Of a DNA stretch of 15,796 bases, positions 1 through 8,300 are shown piece after piece. The notes below the pieces were generated by a model. That model saw only the letters and a program-made list of their open reading frames with translations. It had not been told where the DNA came from and ran no database searches. The stretch covers positions 1-15,796 of the forward strand of contig JAGLKS010000144.1 of the NCBI GenBank assembly GCA_023140905.1, written 5' to 3'. The first letter of the stretch is position 1; each line of letters begins with the position of its first letter. Source of the DNA: Alphaproteobacteria bacterium. Its GTDB lineage: Bacteria; Pseudomonadota; Alphaproteobacteria; Micavibrionales; Micavibrionaceae. The position numbers were made by a program, and so were the translations under genes.

Positions 1-340
1 GAACCGGATGCAGAGAGGTTACGCCAAGCTCTACAGCTTTTTCGATCAGGATATCCATACGCTGCTTCTTTATCGGTGAAAAATAAAGGCGAGCTTTTTG
101 TTGATTGGCAGGATCGGGCTGTGTATGTACGCATTGCTCAAGCGTTATCGTGCTGTGCTTTTTCCCAAGTTTTGTAATGTGTGCCAGCCATTCTCCGTTC
201 TGGCCATTAAACAAGCGTAACAGCTCACCATCTTGCTTGCGTAGTACATTACGCAGATAATGGCTTTGCCCGATATCCAGATCAATATCTGCATTTTGTG
301 AAAAAGGCGCGTCTACATATAAACGTGGATATTTATGCAT
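1..340 (-). CDS. rsmE: 16S rRNA (uracil(1498)-N3)-methyltransferase RsmE, 5' part, cut by window edge
   Basis: RsmE is a SPOUT-class enzyme that uses SAM to methylate N3 of U1498 in 16S rRNA of the assembled 30S subunit. The 113 residues visible cover the N-terminal PUA-like RNA-binding domain and the start of the linker to the SPOUT domain. Recognisable family blocks are PRLYVDAPF at the start, HYLRNVLRKQDGELLRLFNG near residues 24-43, and SPIKKQRMDILIEKAVELG near the left edge, which matches the family's conserved K..R.D.....A.ELG segment. The rest of the gene (family length about 240 residues) lies left of base 1. The ATG at 340-338 is chosen because the only in-frame codons upstream before a stop at 361-359 include no ATG, GTG or TTG. 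No good Shine-Dalgarno precedes it. It lies 31 bases downstream of the pseudopilin-like gene on the same strand, so the two may be co-transcribed. Confidence 0.87.
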   Translation of the reverse strand, partial: MHKYPRLYVDAPFSQNADIDLDIGQSHYLRNVLRKQDGELLRLFNGQNGEWLAHITKLGKKHSTITLEQCVHTQPDPANQQKARLYFSPIKKQRMDILIEKAVELGVTSLHPV

Positions 341-371
341 ATCATTAATGTTTACCGGTTAGGTTGTTTAC

Positions 372-1106
372 TTACCGCGTTACAAGAAGTTGGTAAAAAT
401 AGTATATGTCCGAAGACATAATACAAGCGGTGCTTCTTCCCTGTACTTCTGTTGCTTCATTACTTGCATTCGTACCGCCGAGGGAGTCGCTGTTTATCAC
501 ATCGGTAAAAGAACCATCGAATTTTTCATCTATAAGAAAACTCCCCATTTCCGGTGGATTGCCACCTGTATTTGTGATGTTTTGCATGGCATTGATTTGA
601 AGGCAAAGCGTGCGTGAAATATCTGGAGCAATAAGCAATAATTCAGAGCATGAGCTGCTTGCATCATCACATCCAGCCAGATAAATCCGGTTTTGGGCTG
701 AGATAATCCAGTTCTCGTTTGTGTCTTCATTTATAACCGAAGATAAATTACGATAGAGAATGCCGCCTCCGGCAGTGCTAAAGACTTCGCATTTTTCATC
801 GGCACAATTTGTATTCTCATAATCAGAGCCAATAGCTTCAAAATCCAGATTGTTTTCGCTTAATCCTTCCAGTAACAGACGTTGCACAGATGTTTCAATG
901 GAGGTGGAGTAGCGTAGTAAAGAGGCTGCTTTGACGCGGAATTGTTCGATATTTCCAGTTTGGTTGACTATACCTGTGTTACGGCTGAGCGCTGCGGCGA
1001 GGGCACCGAAAAGCATAACAGCCAGCAATACGAACCATAACGCATTACCTTTTTGATTGTTTTGGTGTGAGACTGGCTGGCGGAGACGTGAATATGGAGG
1101 TTGCAT
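372..1106 (-). CDS. pseudopilin-like single-span membrane protein, function unknown
   Basis: A 244-residue protein with a short basic cytoplasmic leader (residues 1-20), one hydrophobic segment at about 22-40 and a hydrophilic C-terminal part that should lie outside the inner membrane. The leader ends KGN just before the hydrophobic stretch ALWFVLLAVMLFGAL, which resembles a prepilin-peptidase site (cut between G20 and N21). The glutamate usual at +5 of mature pilins is absent (Phe is there), so processing is uncertain. Cysteine pairs in NCADEKC and GCDDASSSC suggest disulfides in an oxidising compartment. The residues after the span are largely helical, as in pilin stalks. The ATG at 1106-1104 has a good Shine-Dalgarno, AGAGG, five bases upstream. 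The gene reads toward rsmE. A type II/IV pilus minor pilin or a secretion-associated envelope protein are both possible; no specific family is recognised. Confidence 0.75.
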   Translation of the reverse strand: MQPPYSRLRQPVSHQNNQKGNALWFVLLAVMLFGALAAALSRNTGIVNQTGNIEQFRVKAASLLRYSTSIETSVQRLLLEGLSENNLDFEAIGSDYENTNCADEKCEVFSTAGGGILYRNLSSVINEDTNENWIISAQNRIYLAGCDDASSSCSELLLIAPDISRTLCLQINAMQNITNTGGNPPEMGSFLIDEKFDGSFTDVINSDSLGGTNASNEATEVQGRSTACIMSSDIYYFYQLLVTR

Positions 1107-1133
1107 TTAGACCTCTTCTTTTCAAAGAATGAC

Positions 1134-1145
1134 TGTACGCGTACA
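1134..1145. repeat. 12-bp perfect palindrome TGTACGCGTACA
   Basis: The palindrome lies in the 89-base gap between the stop of the aminotransferase gene and the start of the pseudopilin-like gene, about 28 bases upstream of the latter's ATG. It could be a dimeric regulator's operator. Looser inverted copies TCAAAG and CTTTGA flank it. No regulator is encoded nearby. Confidence 0.3.
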
Positions 1146-1195
1146 AAGTTCTGGAGTCTTCTTTAAACTCTTTGACTTATGCGACTTTACCCGCA

Positions 1196-2398
1196 CTATA
1201 ATTGCCAATTTTTAAGCCGTTCGCAAGCCTCAATAATATTTTTAGTGCTATCAGCGTAACAAATACGAATGCTTGTATGTCCCCGCGTTAAGTCAAAATC
1301 GATGCCCGGCGTTGTTGAAACTTGAGCTTCTTCAAGCATACGGGCGCAGAAATCAATACTGTTATTGCTTAACTCGCTGATATCTGCATAGACATAAAAA
1401 GCACCATCAGCGTGGGTAAACACCGGAAGCCCGGCTTTTGGCAGTTCGCTGCATAGAATATCACGGTTGCGTTTATAGAGTGTAACGTACTCGTCCAACA
1501 TATCCAGATGGTCAAAGACTTTATAAGCAACATGCTGAGATATCGTAGGTGCAGATACAAAAAAGTTCTCAGCTAATTTTTTGCCCCGATCTGTGAGATT
1601 TTCAGGCAAAGCAACCCATCCTAAACGCCAGCCTGTCATAGCAAAATATTTTGAGAACGTATTAAGCACAATGGCATTGCTCGAATATTTTAAAACTGTG
1701 GCCGCTTTGGTTTCATAAGTTATGCCATGATACGCTTCATCAGAAATAAGACGTACGCCTTTTGCATCACACCATTGGCAAATTCTGATAAGTTCGTCTT
1801 CATCAATCATGGAGCCGGTCGGATTGCCCGGAGAATTAATAATCAGCCCGTCAAACTTTTCCTCACATTTTTCCAATAATTCGATACTGGGTTGATAGTT
1901 ATTTTCTGCCTGCCCTTCAATTTCTATGACTTCGACATTTAAAGCCTTAAGGAAATTACGGTAAGCCGGATAGGTCGGGGTAACAACGGCAACTTTATCG
2001 CCTGCATCAAAAGCACTGATAAGGGCAATGATGAAGCCACAAGATGAACCGCTTGTAATAACAAGCTGCTCCGGTGGAAGATCCGCGGCATAATAATCGC
2101 TGTAATATCTGGAAATACGTGCGCGCAAAGAGGGCATTCCAATAGATTCGGTGTAACCTTGGCGCGGATCATCGCGTAAAATCTGCGCTGCATAATCAAG
2201 AGTTGGCTGTGGTGCACCGAAACAAGGCTGTCCTGCACCAAGGCGGCGAATGTCTTGACCGGCAGCATCTAATTCGTTCACTTTGCTTAAAATGTCCAAT
2301 GCACGAAATGTTGGCATGTCAGAGCGTTTGGAGGGGGGAAGTAAATTTGTCATTGTTTCAGTGTTATCTTTTTTGTTTTTAATGTTTCTATTGTCCAT
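1196..2398 (-). CDS. class I/II pyridoxal-phosphate-dependent aminotransferase
   Basis: A cytoplasmic fold-type I PLP aminotransferase of the aspartate aminotransferase family (400 residues, normal length). Visible active-site elements are NSPGNPTG at 188-195 (Asn192 contacts PLP), SDEAYHG at 219-225 (Asp220 for the pyridine nitrogen, Tyr223), and SKYFAMTGWRLGW at 249-261, with Lys250 forming the internal aldimine and Arg258 near the phosphate. Arg378 in TSIRICYA is the expected substrate alpha-carboxylate arginine. GYTESIGMPSLR at 81-92 and GAFYVYADIS at 332-341 are also typical. The amino donor cannot be read from sequence, so aspartate, alanine or arginine/pyruvate-type activity are all open. 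The start at 2398 gives an unusually polar 15-residue extension; Met16 (ATG at 2353) is an alternative, and neither has a clear Shine-Dalgarno. The gene has its own intergenic gaps on both sides. Confidence 0.9.
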   Translation of the reverse strand: MDNRNIKNKKDNTETMTNLLPPSKRSDMPTFRALDILSKVNELDAAGQDIRRLGAGQPCFGAPQPTLDYAAQILRDDPRQGYTESIGMPSLRARISRYYSDYYAADLPPEQLVITSGSSCGFIIALISAFDAGDKVAVVTPTYPAYRNFLKALNVEVIEIEGQAENNYQPSIELLEKCEEKFDGLIINSPGNPTGSMIDEDELIRICQWCDAKGVRLISDEAYHGITYETKAATVLKYSSNAIVLNTFSKYFAMTGWRLGWVALPENLTDRGKKLAENFFVSAPTISQHVAYKVFDHLDMLDEYVTLYKRNRDILCSELPKAGLPVFTHADGAFYVYADISELSNNSIDFCARMLEEAQVSTTPGIDFDLTRGHTSIRICYADSTKNIIEACERLKNWQL

Positions 2399-2784
2399 GG
2401 TTGCTTAGCGCATGAAACGTAATAGGTCAATAAATGATATGGCCACGCTAATTTCAAATTATAGTAGCTTCACTCAAGATATAGTATATTTTGCTCTTTC
2501 ATTATATTTTTTCAAAAACTTTCAAACGTCCCGTCTCGGCCTTTCTTTACTTCATATATGGGGCGTATAATACTGGCAATCTGCCCTGTAGCCGCGGGTT
2601 CTAAAGTATAGATAAAGTTTTATACTTATTTAATGTAAATTATCATTAACTTTTATTGTTATTTTACTTTAATTAATTAAATATAAACGCCCGTAAAAAT
2701 AATAAGAACTTTAAATATAATTTTATTTACTTATTATTTACATGTTTAATGCTAAAATTAAGAATATAGAGAAAGGATAATTTT
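2399..2784. other. AT-rich intergenic region, no gene recognised
   Basis: This stretch separates the leftward aminotransferase gene from the rightward 32-residue ORF and must hold their promoters. Visible pieces are a TATAAT on the minus strand (2463-2458, about 60 bases before the aminotransferase start), a TATAAT on the plus strand (2566-2571) and a 7-bp hairpin AAGTATA/TATACTT (2604-2610 with 2621-2627). None of the TATAAT boxes has a convincing -35 at normal spacing, so they are weak candidates. The segment 2630-2760 is almost pure A/T. Confidence 0.35.
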
Positions 2785-2883
2785 ATGGCGGCTGGATTAG
2801 TTGCATTTATAGTCGCCATCTTGAGTTTTGTGGGGAGTATTTTGTTTTTATATTGGCCTGAACCAGCAGAAAGGGAAAGCTAA
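2785..2883 (+). CDS. predicted 32-residue single-span membrane protein
   Basis: A very short ORF starting MAAGLVAFIVAILSFVG, continuing SILFLYW and ending PEPAERES. Residues 3-24 form one uninterrupted hydrophobic span closed by Tyr-Trp at the interface, with a short charged tail after it, the usual design of small bacterial membrane proteins such as KdpF or CydX. It has no sequence resemblance to those that I can defend. The ATG is preceded by AAAGGA with seven bases between, an excellent Shine-Dalgarno. It sits alone in an AT-rich region. The next annotated element downstream is the terminator at 3033-3065, so its transcript probably ends there. The function is unknown; partners of this size are usually subunits or regulators of larger membrane complexes. 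Coding status is an inference from the ribosome binding site and the amphipathic design. Confidence 0.55.
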   Translation: MAAGLVAFIVAILSFVGSILFLYWPEPAERES

Positions 2884-2949
2884 GTTTAAATATTATTGAA
2901 AGAAGTTTTTATAAGGTATTTTTGTTTATCTCTGTAGACTTGTCATGTA

Positions 2950-3065
2950 CTGAGTTTGATAGAACTAAGGTTTGAAAGCCCCTTTTACCATCAAATCTAG
3001 TTACTAACGATTATTGGACTCAGAAATTCTTGCCACCGGGTTTTTAATCCGGTGGTCTTTTTTTG
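2950..3065 (+). ncRNA. possible structured RNA or structured 3' UTR ending in a terminator
   Basis: Between the 32-residue ORF and the terminator, no further ORF is apparent but nested complementarities are present. CTGAGT (2950-2955) pairs with ACTCAG (3018-3023), and inside it TTGAT (2956-2960) pairs with ATCAA (2990-2994). A small hairpin, GGTT/AGCC, can form in the loop. AACTA (2963-2967), in the same loop, can pair with TAGTT (2998-3002) outside it, a potential H-type pseudoknot. The segment ends in the strong terminator at 3033-3065. It could be a free-standing small RNA or the 3' UTR of the small membrane protein. No known RNA family is recognised and no clear promoter lies just upstream. 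Confidence 0.3.
3033..3065 (+). terminator. rho-independent terminator
   Basis: Perfect 7-bp GC-rich stem CCACCGG (3033-3039) with CCGGTGG (3049-3055), nine-base loop, followed directly by a T-rich tail (3056-3065). It ends transcripts coming from the 32-residue ORF or the candidate RNA before the secreted-protein gene begins. Confidence 0.88.
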
Positions 3066-3134
3066 TTTATAGTAGTTTCATTTAAAAATAGTGAACCTTT
3101 TTCGTCTTGTTTTAATTTATTGAAAAATATCGAT

Positions 3135-3163
3135 TTGTAGGACGGGTTTTTTTTTGTTATAAT
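3135..3163 (+). promoter_or_regulatory. predicted sigma-70-type promoter of the secreted-protein gene
   Basis: TATAAT at 3158-3163, with TTGTAG at 3135-3140 and a 17-bp spacer containing a run of T. The -10 is perfect and the -35 keeps only the TTG. Placement between the terminator at 3033-3065 and the ATG at 3216 fits a new transcription unit. Confidence 0.5.
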
Positions 3164-3215
3164 CGGTTTCATGACTTAGGAATACGGCCAAATATAGGAT
3201 TTTAAGGATTTTACT

Positions 3216-3896
3216 ATGCGCACACGCTTGTTAAATATTGTTTATTTTGTTGCTGCTTTTACTGTGGCTTTTAGTAGCTCTTCTCTCTCCTTATATGATG
3301 GTACAAGTACGTTACAGCTTATGCAGCATGTTTATGCGCAGGACAAACAGACAGCAAAAGAGGAAAAAAGCGAGGCTGAAAATAAAGCGGATGTTTTAGC
3401 TAGGGCGCAAGCAGATGCTTTGAAAGGGCAAATGCGCTCTGTCATGCAATCTTTGGATCAGGGCGAGCTGACGCATTTTAACATTATTCAAACAAACTAT
3501 ACAATTTATAGTCTGGTCAAAGCTGTCCGCGATGATGTTAACTGGGCTGTGGATGCGTGCGTAGAAAATAATCCGGATATGAAAACACAGCTTCAGGCGC
3601 GTTGGGATAAATGGGATAAAAGCGTTAGTGAAAATATGAAAGAAGCTATGTCGAATATCAATGCTATGAGTATGGCGCAAGACTATGTTTCTCAAGATAA
3701 GCTAAAAAGGATTTTTTCTTTGATTGATAAAACGCGGGCAGTAAATTCGTCTCGTTTCGAGAAAATACCGGTCACAACGCCGGAAGCTTGCGAGTTTATG
3801 ATAAGTAAAATGAGTGAAACCGAAGATAACATGAATATGATGCTTGTCTCAACGCTGAATAGCTATCCTAGTGTCATGAAAAGAATGCAGGAATAA
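3216..3896 (+). CDS. predicted secreted helical protein, function unknown
   Basis: A 226-residue protein with an N-terminal export signal: basic MRTR, hydrophobic core at residues 8-26, and a possible signal peptidase I site VYA|QD at 39-43, which makes the signal rather long (about 41 residues). The mature part is predicted almost wholly helical, rich in Lys, Glu, Met and Gln, with two cysteines (Cys115, Cys192) that could form a disulfide in the periplasm. WDKWDKSVSENMKEAM (130-145) looks amphipathic. No enzyme motif or known domain is recognised. AAGGA seven bases before the ATG supports the start, and a promoter lies at 3135-3163. No terminator is seen before the glycosyltransferase 124 bases downstream, so the two could share a transcript. 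Confidence 0.75.
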   Translation: MRTRLLNIVYFVAAFTVAFSSSSLSLYDGTSTLQLMQHVYAQDKQTAKEEKSEAENKADVLARAQADALKGQMRSVMQSLDQGELTHFNIIQTNYTIYSLVKAVRDDVNWAVDACVENNPDMKTQLQARWDKWDKSVSENMKEAMSNINAMSMAQDYVSQDKLKRIFSLIDKTRAVNSSRFEKIPVTTPEACEFMISKMSETEDNMNMMLVSTLNSYPSVMKRMQE

Positions 3897-4020
3897 TAGC
3901 TACTCTAATCATATTCAAAATTGTGTTCTGTGTTTGGGGGTGTTTGCAGGTTTGAAGATAAAAATAGTTCTGTTAGAGCTGTAAAAAATATTATAAATAT
4001 CAGGAGGGAGATTGCCAATT

Positions 4021-5097
4021 ATGAAAATTCTACATATTCTTGCCGGTGAAAGATTCGGTGGTGCGGAAGTGGCTTTTATCGATATGTGCAAAGCCATGTA
4101 TGAAGCGGGATGGGACTTGGAAGTCGCAACACGTTATGATGATGTACGTGTTACGGTTTTGCGCGAGGCCGGGATTAAGGTCCACGTATTACCATTCCGA
4201 AGATTCTTCGATTGGCGTACGTCTCGTGAGATTAATAAAATCATCAAAAAGTTTCAACCGGAGATTGTCCAGACGTGGCGTGAGGCTGCGGCGCGTGTGG
4301 TGCGGCGATGGTCTTCTGAAATGGGTGTTCCGCGTTATACTATAGTTTCGCGTTTTGGCGGGTATTACAAAATAAAAAACTTCTCAAAAACGGATTATTT
4401 TATAGCTATTACGCCGGATATTAAACGTTATTTGAGCGAAGAGTGTGGCATACAGGAAGAAAAAGTATACCATATCAATAGCTTCACAGACGTACACACA
4501 AGCGTACAGAATAAAGAAATTGTACCTGTAAGCCGTGCGTATTATGGTGTTCCTGAAAACGCGACATTATGTCTTGCGCTGGGGGTTCTGCACGATAATA
4601 AAGGCTTTGATACACTGATCTGGGCTATATCGCAGTTACCGGATGTGTATTTATGGATCGCTGGTGAGGGTGAAGAGCATAAGGCTCTGAAAAACATTGT
4701 AAAATTATTGAATTTAGAGAGTAGGGTTACGCTTTTGGGGTGGCGTACAGATCGTGCCGCTTTGTTTGCTGCGGCTGATATTTGCGTTGTACCTTCCCGT
4801 GACGAGCCGTTTGGCTCAGCCTTCATTCAAGCATGGGCGTATAAAACACCGCTTATCGCAACCGAATCGAAAGGTCCGCGCCAGTATGTGCATGATGGTG
4901 AAGATAGCCTTGTTGTCCCTGTCGATGATACTCGGATTCTGGCTCAGGCAATTGAACATCTGGCCGAAGATAAAGCTTTGCAGAATAGATTCGTTGAAAC
5001 GGGCTATGAGTGCTATTTACACGAATTTACAAAGGAAAAAATTCTGGCAGAATATTATGAATTTTATAATGCGATAAAAGCCAAAAAGGAAAATTAG
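4021..5097 (+). CDS. GT4-family (GT-B fold) glycosyltransferase
   Basis: A cytoplasmic or membrane-peripheral glycosyltransferase that would move a sugar from a nucleotide-sugar to a glycan or lipid acceptor; neither substrate can be named. The N-terminal Rossmann half begins MKILHILAGERFGGAE, with the Gly-rich acceptor-side loop. The C-terminal half holds GVLHDNKGFDTLIWAI, LWIAGEGEEHKAL, VTLLGWRTD and PSRDEPFGSAFIQAW, the family's donor-binding blocks. The EX7E motif is altered: Glu262 is present but the second position is Gln270. Length (358 residues) is normal. The ATG at 4021 is chosen because GT4 proteins start MKIL and GGAG lies ten bases upstream. A TTG at 4012, only four bases after AGGAGG (4002-4007), would add three residues and is a real alternative. 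No polysaccharide cluster surrounds it. Confidence 0.88.
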   Translation: MKILHILAGERFGGAEVAFIDMCKAMYEAGWDLEVATRYDDVRVTVLREAGIKVHVLPFRRFFDWRTSREINKIIKKFQPEIVQTWREAAARVVRRWSSEMGVPRYTIVSRFGGYYKIKNFSKTDYFIAITPDIKRYLSEECGIQEEKVYHINSFTDVHTSVQNKEIVPVSRAYYGVPENATLCLALGVLHDNKGFDTLIWAISQLPDVYLWIAGEGEEHKALKNIVKLLNLESRVTLLGWRTDRAALFAAADICVVPSRDEPFGSAFIQAWAYKTPLIATESKGPRQYVHDGEDSLVVPVDDTRILAQAIEHLAEDKALQNRFVETGYECYLHEFTKEKILAEYYEFYNAIKAKKEN

Positions 5098-5179
5098 AAA
5101 AAGCTCCTTAGATCAGCATGTTACGCTTCAAATCAAATTAAATTTGTAATAAACCATATATATATGTAATAATATGGTT

Positions 5180-5240
5180 ATTCAGAGTTGGTGTAAATTC
5201 GCCGTAAGGTGAGGAATATCAAAAATAGAATACTCTGAAT
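5180..5240 (+). promoter_or_regulatory. structured leader element upstream of the 1387-residue gene
   Basis: ATTCAGAGT (5180-5188) and ACTCTGAAT (5232-5240) form a perfect 9-bp closing stem. Inside it CGCC-GTAA-GGTG (5200-5211) makes a short hairpin with a GNRA-type GUAA loop, and the same CGCC can pair instead with the GGTG just upstream (5190-5193), giving two mutually exclusive folds. It ends 66 bases before the ATG at 5307 and is not followed by a T-run, so it is not a terminator. Immediately upstream are AT-rich palindromes (5134-5146 and 5155-5166). It may be a cis-regulatory RNA; no known riboswitch consensus is recognised. Confidence 0.4.
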
Positions 5241-5306
5241 TTGAATGGTGATTAACTAAAACAGTAATAAGCGTGAAAAGCGCACAAATGTTTTAAAGGG
5301 TGTAAA

Positions 5307-8300
5307 ATGGCAGATCCAACAAAGACCACCGTAGAACCTCCTCCGCAAAAAGTTGTAGAGCCGTCATCTATGTTTGGTGATTTTAAGCGATGGATTCTTG
5401 TGAAAGGTATTAAAGGGCTTGCGGCGCTTGATGGAGCGGCTAAGAGTCTTAATGAATCTGGTACGAGACTTAGCAAAGATGTTGAGGAACTTACTGAAAG
5501 TGCCAAGAACGTTGGCGATAAATTACCAGCCGACAAATCACCTGCTGGACCTCCGCCATCGTCTGAGCTAAAACAACCTGATAGCAATTTATCTCCACAA
5601 GAACCTCAGAACATTGCAGACATCAAAATTGTTCAAGGAATTATTAATGGTGTTATTGGTAAGATTAATGATCCTATAGCAGGATGGCCTATACGCAAAG
5701 GGTTGGAAAGTGCGGGGTTAAAAATTGAGGGCGAACTAGATCCGATGCCACGTACAGACGGACATTGGGACGAAAAGTCGTTAGGAGTTCTTAACGATCT
5801 TCTCGGTACTATTAAAAAGGGTTTGAAGGTGGAGGGTTTACCTGATGACTATTCTCCAGAATTAAGGAAAGCGATTGATAACGCTTTTACTGATCTGGAA
5901 AATAAAGCTAAAGACACTACTAATCCTACTGTAGCCATGAAGGCGGGTATGAGCAAATTGGCTTTTGACGGTATTATTCCTCCAGAGCAAAGAAAAAATC
6001 TTTTCGATGCACTCGATCGTTTGCATGGGAACAATGGATTACAGGTCGCTACTACTGTCTTGCCTGAGAATAAAAATCCAGAACCTGCTTTGGTGAAAAA
6101 AGAAGAGAAGGTAGAGCCTCAGAAAGAAGATATAAAATCTCAAAAAATTATGGCTCTTGGGACTGTTGGTGAAACGCTATTTGAGCTTAGCGGTAAGATT
6201 GAGAATATGGATCTTATGAAGTCTATCGGCAAGTTCGGCGGGCTTTTCGGAAATATAACTGGTGACGTTATTAAGCCGTTAACTAAAGAAAATCTTTATA
6301 CTACTGGACCAAACGGTGAACTAATACTTAGTTCGGATGCTCAGGATTTTGCACATAAAGTTATTATGGGGCTGAAAATGATCGGTGGTGATGAAAACGC
6401 TACTGGAGAGTATAACGCGGCTATTGGAGAGAAGCTTAAAGCTGCGATTTCAGCTAAGCCGGAATATAAAAAAATTCGGGAGGAATGGAAGGAAGATGAT
6501 CGTAATGCATTTTTCAGAAGTTTAAACGTTCTTGAGCAAACAGGTGGATACGACAACCAAAAAGCTAAATCTGTTAATAAAAACAACATGATGCTTGATG
6601 TTGCAGCAACCATGCTGAGCGAACATGCTCCAGGTCTTCAGGCGTGGATCAAGGATTTCTTTACAAATAGTGATCTTGGCCAGATGATTGCCGGATTTTT
6701 GGGAGATATTCTTGGGATCGATATTAAACGTCTTTGGGGCGATAAAAGCGGCACAAATGAAGATCATCTTAAAGAACAAATAGATAAAGCTTTTGATTCG
6801 ACCTATGAGAAAGCCAATGTTGCGCTTAAGGAAGATCTTGGCAGGGATCCAACCGTTAGTGAAGTTATGTCTAAAGTTCAAATAGATACGCACAATAAAA
6901 TGTTTAAAGGCGTGAGTGGTTTTGTTATTGGTCAAGCCATGAAGCCCTTCTTTAAGGGCGCAGACGAAGGTTTTGTCCAAAAGACTATAGAAGAAGCCAT
7001 GAAGGCAGCAGTTAAGGGTACAACTCCTGAGGAAGCGAAACAACTATTTATGCAAAATGTTGAGAACGCTTTTGTAGATTATAAGAATAAAGGGACTGTT
7101 CCTCCAACACTAGAAGAAATGAAGAAAAACATAGAGAATATTCCAGCAGCCGCAAAAGAGCTAGGCTACGATTTCTCACATCCTCTGGCCCTAATTAATC
7201 CACTAACAATGGAACAAGTGGCCGAAGGGATGTTTAGTAGAGCGAGAACAGTGCTTGGCGGAGATGCATCCCCTAGCAAAGTTGCGGCTGAGGTTAGTAA
7301 AACCATGAGTCATCTCTTTGAGCTTTCTAATGATGGCTCTTCATCTCTGGATAAGCTTTCACTTTGTAAGAGGCTGACGGTTCTTTTAAATGGGGACGAC
7401 GACAAAGAAAACATTAATATCAAACCAGAGGACATGGATAGTGTTCTAGGTAATCTGTCTCTGATCTATGGGGGGATGGATAAAGCTGCTAAACACACTG
7501 AAGCTTTTGCTAAAGGGAATGCTACTACTATAAAATATGACGATTTACCCAAAGAATTTATGAAAAATTATAACAAAAATTTTAAAGTGACAGCAGCCTC
7601 TATAGGTGTTGATCCGATTTCTTTGCGTACAATTGATTCAGCACAGTCTAAACAACCAACACCAGAAAAAATTGCCGAAGAGGTAACGAATGCTCAAACA
7701 GTAATAGTTGGTAGCGTGTTTAATCTGATGTTTAATGCGGCCCAAGAAGAACTCGGTGATAATGCATCCGTTGAGGCTGTTATTAAAAAGATTGAGCAAG
7801 AAATAACAGAACCAACACCCAATGCTTTGGGGAAAACTAGTCAGATTGTGAAGTATTTTCATAATAATGAAGAAGCAAAAAAAGAGATGCTCGGTTTTCT
7901 TGAGGTGGCTGGTAAGGGCGAAACTCCTGAGGCTGCAAAACAAATACTTGTGCAAGAATTTAGGAAGAACTTTCTTGCAAAGCTACAGGGAGTGACACCG
8001 GCCTTCTCAGCGGCGAGTAATCCAATTCCTCTGCTTCATCCAGGGGCTATACCACCACTAAAAACATTTGATCCAACGGTGCATCCTATTACTACGGTGC
8101 CTCCTGTTGATGCTAAGATGGTTAATGTTGGTGACAATCAATACATATCGCTTGTTTACAAAGAAAACACTGAGAATTTTTCTCAAGAGCCTGTGCGTTA
8201 TGCGCATGGCCGTGTAGGTGTGATCCAAGACGTTTTGGCAAAAAATGCTGGAAAACTTGGTTTGTCAATGAACCCGAATGGCATGAAAAACGAAGCTGGC

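Noticed and set aside
390..617. Plus-strand open frames opposite the pseudopilin-like gene
   Set aside because: They are antisense to a better-supported gene that has a good Shine-Dalgarno, a membrane span and operon placement with rsmE.
5155..5166. CATATATATATG palindrome and the nearby CAAATTAAATTTG (5134-5146) as operators
   Set aside because: Both are low-complexity A/T palindromes in AT-rich sequence, which arise easily by chance. They were not called as separate features.
6522..7043. A 173-codon minus-strand open frame inside the large gene
   Set aside because: It lies wholly within the 1387-residue plus-strand gene. Its translation is rich in Phe, Ile, Cys and His, typical of an antisense shadow, and no ribosome binding site or partner gene supports it.
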